64,000 nt of DNA. Origin: Streptomyces sp. ISL-87 (GTDB lineage Bacteria; Actinomycetota; Actinomycetes; Streptomycetales; Streptomycetaceae). This document shows, piece after piece, positions 61,749-64,000 of this stretch; the first letter of the stretch is position 1, and every line of letters begins with the position of its first letter. The notes beneath the pieces are model-generated. The model did not search any database. It was given only the letters and a program-made list of their open reading frames with translations, and was not told where the DNA came from. The position numbers and the translations under genes are program-made. The stretch lies in contig NZ_JAGGOY010000079.1 of assembly GCF_018614095.1 (NCBI RefSeq), positions 27,309-91,308 on the forward strand. The letters are read 5' to 3'.

Positions 61749-63143
61749 TCAGCGGCTGCGGCTGCCGGGCACCGACCACCACAGGGCCCAGCAGGCGGTG
61801 CCCAGCAGCAGTGCGTTGCAAAGGACCCCCAGGAGCCCCCAGATGGGCCAGATCAGGGCCACCGCCATGAAGAGGGCGAGGTTCACCACGACGAACAGCA
61901 GCCACGCCGGGGCGACCGGCCACCGGGGCCGCAGCGACGTGTTCACCAGGGCCACCACCAAAGCCGTGGCGGAGATGAGCAGTTCCCTCAAGTTGCCGTG
62001 CCATTCCCGGATGTAGTTGTACGGGAGCATGGTGCCGGCCCAGATCAGGGCGAAGCAGCCCACGCCGCGCAGCAGCAGAGCCAGTGCCGGAACCGACTGC
62101 GGCCGGGGCGTGGTCCCGGCCACGGGGACCGGCTGCGGGCCGGAGGGCGGGACGTCCGTCGGCGCGAGTGCCGGGGCGGGGTCCGGAGCGGGGCCCGGGG
62201 CCGGGGCCGGAGCGGCCTGTGCCTGGATCTCGGCGGGCTCGGCGGGCTCGGCGCGCTCGGCGGGCTCGGCGGGCTCGGCGCGCTCGGCGGGCTCGGCGCG
62301 CTCGGCGGGCTCGGCGGGCTCGGCGCCCCGGGATACGGCCTCCAGCGCGGCCAGCGCCTGTTCGGCGGAGGCCCGCCGGGCCGGGTCCTTCGTCAAGAGG
62401 GCCGCCAGTAAGGGCGCCAGTCGGCCGGCCCGCTCCGGTACCGGCGGCTCCTGCATGACGATGGCGACGCACAGCGCGGAGAACGTTTCGGCGGAGAACG
62501 GCGGACGGCCCTCCAGCGCGCTGTACAGGGTGGCGCCCAGCGACCAGAGGTCGGTGGCGGGCGTCGGAGGCTTGCCTTCAAGTTGCTCGGGGGCCATATA
62601 GGCGGGCGTACCGATGATGGTTCCGGTGTGGGTGAGCGTCATCGTGGCGTCCGACATGTGAGCGATGCCGAAGTCGGTGATGATCACCCGGTCGTCCATC
62701 AGCAGGACGTTGTCGGGCTTCAGATCACGGTGGACGATGCCCGAAGCGTGCGCCCGTGAGAGCGCCTTCAGCATCAGCACGCCGATCTCGGCGACCCGCC
62801 GCACCGGCAGGTGGCCCTCCTGCGCCACGGCGGCGGCGAGGGACGGACCCGTCACGTACTCCATGACGATGACGGGCGCGCCCTCGTGCTCGACCACGTC
62901 GTGCACGGTGATGATCCCCGGATGGTTGAGCCGCGCGGCGGCCCGCGCTTCGCGCATCACACGCTCGAGCAGGACGGCTCGCTGCTCATCGCTGACGCCC
63001 TGCGGGAGCGTGACCTCCTTGACGGCGACCTCCCGGCCGAGCGTCTCGTCGCGCCCTCTCCACACACGGCCCATACCGCCCCGGCCTATGAGTTCCAGGA
63101 GTTGGTACCTGCCGCCGATAAGTGCCCCGCTCACTTCTGCCAC
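61749..63143 (-). CDS. Membrane-bound Hanks-type Ser/Thr protein kinase
   Basis: 464 aa from GTG 63143. Kinase domain: glycine loop LIGRGGMGRVWRG, Lys42 (VAVKEV), HRD at GIVHRDLKPDNVLL (Asp140), DFG at IITDFGIAHMS (Asp157) and GTPAYMAPEQL. After the kinase comes an Ala/Glu/Pro repeat region (AEPAEPAERAEPAER) coded by 9-bp tandem DNA repeats, a Pro/Ala linker, and about four C-terminal helices that anchor it in the membrane. There is no sensor domain such as PASTA. It phosphorylates unknown targets in the cytoplasm. Confidence 0.93.
   Translation of the reverse strand: MAEVSGALIGGRYQLLELIGRGGMGRVWRGRDETLGREVAVKEVTLPQGVSDEQRAVLLERVMREARAAARLNHPGIITVHDVVEHEGAPVIVMEYVTGPSLAAAVAQEGHLPVRRVAEIGVLMLKALSRAHASGIVHRDLKPDNVLLMDDRVIITDFGIAHMSDATMTLTHTGTIIGTPAYMAPEQLEGKPPTPATDLWSLGATLYSALEGRPPFSAETFSALCVAIVMQEPPVPERAGRLAPLLAALLTKDPARRASAEQALAALEAVSRGAEPAEPAERAEPAERAEPAEPAERAEPAEPAEIQAQAAPAPAPGPAPDPAPALAPTDVPPSGPQPVPVAGTTPRPQSVPALALLLRGVGCFALIWAGTMLPYNYIREWHGNLRELLISATALVVALVNTSLRPRWPVAPAWLLFVVVNLALFMAVALIWPIWGLLGVLCNALLLGTACWALWWSVPGSRSR
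62229..62327. repeat. Eleven tandem 9-bp repeats inside the kinase gene
   Basis: The unit CTCGGCGGG (variants CTCGGCGCG and CTCGGCGCC) is repeated eleven times in a row. Because the unit is three codons, it changes only the number of Ala-Glu-Pro/Arg triplets in the linker. It is prone to slippage and length polymorphism. Confidence 0.92.
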
Positions 63144-63234
63144 GGCGGATACCCTAACCCTGCGTGACCGCGCGGCGTCAGTCCTTCCGTGCCATCGTGA
63201 CAATACAACGCAACATCCCCCGAGGGGGAAGAGC

Positions 63235-63798
63235 ATGATGAGAAGAAAATCCATGGTTCTTCTGGCCGCGCTCACCGCGTTCTGCACGTCGTGGGGTCTC
63301 GCGGCCCCTGTCCCGGCCAACGCCGATACCTGGCACCAGTCGACCCGCCTGACGAACCGGCGCTCCGGCCTGGAGGTATCCGTCATCAGCGCCGGATGCC
63401 GTGACATGGCCTGCCTCAACGGCAGGGGTCTGCGTCTGGAATCCGGCGCAGGCAGCATCTTCGCTCTCGTCGACGTCCCGGGCGGCAGCGAGATCAGGTG
63501 GTCCCATGACAAATGCCTGGACGCCGCGGGCTTCGGGACGACGAACGGCACCCCGGTGATCCTGTGGGACTGCACGGGCACCACGAACCAGCTCTGGGAG
63601 ATCCAAGGGTTCTACGGCCCCGGTGCCGACTTGGGGTCCGTCCTCTTGGTGAACAAGCTGAGCGGAAAGTGCCTCGACGCGAGGAACCCGTCCTTCCCCA
63701 CGCCTCCCCCGCCGATGGCGGTCCTGCAGATCTGGGACTGCGTCAAGAAGCCCAAGGATCCCTGGATCGTCAACCAGGCCTGGGAATTCCACTTCTAG
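63235..63798 (+). CDS. Secreted RICIN-type lectin-like protein
   Basis: 187 aa from the double ATG at 63235 (GGGGGAAGA upstream). Signal peptide SMVLLAALTAFCTSWGLAAPVPANA. The mature part is a ricin-B trefoil: HDKCLDAAGFGTTNGTPVILWDCTGTTNQLWEI and SGKCLDARNPS ... VLQIWDCVKKP, with QxW-type motifs and paired Cys. The first trefoil lobe is divergent (Cys in AGCRDMACLNG). Probably binds extracellular glycans. The stop is followed within about 20 bp by the transposase end. Confidence 0.85.
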   Translation: MMRRKSMVLLAALTAFCTSWGLAAPVPANADTWHQSTRLTNRRSGLEVSVISAGCRDMACLNGRGLRLESGAGSIFALVDVPGGSEIRWSHDKCLDAAGFGTTNGTPVILWDCTGTTNQLWEIQGFYGPGADLGSVLLVNKLSGKCLDARNPSFPTPPPPMAVLQIWDCVKKPKDPWIVNQAWEFHF

Positions 63799-63819
63799 TA
63801 CTCCAGCTGTAGATCGTGA

Positions 63820-64000
63820 TCATGCTGGTGCTGCGGCTTGGCGGTGGTAGTGGCTTGCTTGGGATCGGGCCTGGTGGCGGCGTCGCCAGTGTGACCAGCG
63901 GAGACGGTGTGCCGTATCGCGTACGGGCTGGATGACGAGGGTGATGAACAAGCGCGCGATCTCGTTGCAGGTGAGCGGGATCAGGTTGTCCGGTGCGGGC
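63820..64000 (-). mobile_element. IS transposase, C-terminal end (runs off the right edge)
   Basis: The minus frame (60 codons including the stop at 63820-63822) reads PDNLIPLTCNEIARLFITLV, then VRDTAHRLRWSHWRRRHQAR and SQASHYHRQ. This is the C-terminus of a transposase as found in many Streptomyces IS elements (I associate it with the IS701/IS4-like group). Most of the gene is outside the window. The element end must lie between 63799 and 63820, right after the RICIN gene. Confidence 0.75.

Overview
This 64 kb window looks like chromosome from a Streptomyces (or a very close actinomycete). The GC content is very high, GTG/TTG starts and ATGA/GTGA stop-start overlaps are frequent, and the window carries a near-canonical SapB-type (ram/amf) class III lanthipeptide locus plus typical Streptomyces accessory families (DUF2267, DUF1206, CBM2-GH18 chitinase, anti-anti-sigma factor, Hsp20 with RheA-like operators). 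No rRNA, tRNA or CRISPR was recognised. All calls come from reading the sequence and from family knowledge; no search was run.

Layout. 0-5.3 kb: 5' end of a NUDIX gene, then a decayed stretch (frameshifted polytopic membrane protein, frameshifted MMPL transporter, broken PQQ-like beta-propeller). 5.6-10.9 kb: secreted trypsin-like protease, MarR repressor divergent from a quinone-oxidoreductase-like enzyme, membrane protein, 5'-truncated HD-domain remnant, stand-alone GyrB-like ATPase domain. 11-16.6 kb: PolX-type DNA polymerase/PHP, acylphosphatase, YjbQ, and a condensation-domain protein divergent from a methyltransferase. 16.9-22.1 kb: WXG-like protein with lipoprotein, VOC protein, MscS channel, SRPBCC and DUF1206 proteins. 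22.3-29.5 kb: the SapB-type locus (ramR-like regulator convergent with ramC-ramS-ramA-ramB). 29.7-32.3 kb: self-regulated TetR plus MFS exporter. 32.5-37.9 kb: secreted chitosan/chitin enzymes (GH2 exo-glucosaminidase and CBM2-GH18 chitinase) flanking a decayed RICIN/serine-hydrolase junction. 38-47.5 kb: MFS, DUF2267, Hsp20, STAS, RidA, small exported proteins, P-loop kinase, atypical Nramp-like transporter, LCAT-type esterase. 47.5-51.6 kb: remnant of a caspase-NACHT-beta-propeller (NLR-like) protein head-to-head with a truncated NUDIX-like gene. 51.6-56.2 kb: tightly overlapping four-gene membrane/secreted operon of unknown function. 56.4-64 kb: another head-to-head truncated pair (alpha/beta hydrolase and TetR), SRAP/YedK, NmrA-type protein, small genes, cytidylyltransferase, membrane Ser/Thr kinase, secreted RICIN protein and the C-terminus of a transposase at the right edge.

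How the genes work together. The clearest unit is the lanthipeptide module: RamC-like synthetase modifies the RamS-like precursor, the RamA/RamB heterodimeric ABC exporter is expected to secrete it, and the TTA-containing RamR-like regulator is expected to switch it on during aerial growth. The GH2 and GH18 enzymes fit extracellular chitin/chitosan degradation.

Two things stand out beyond ordinary annotation. First, at three places (about 35.79, 50.94 and 56.80 kb) two head-to-head genes have both lost their 5' ends and the shared promoter at one junction. Second, frameshifts cluster in and around such loci while neighbouring genes are intact. Either this genome has suffered recurrent deletions at divergent promoters, or the assembly has collapsed there. 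The unexplained four-gene membrane operon, the GyrB-like solo ATPase lacking its Mg2+ ligand, and the Nramp-like transporter lacking both metal motifs are the best candidates for undescribed biology.
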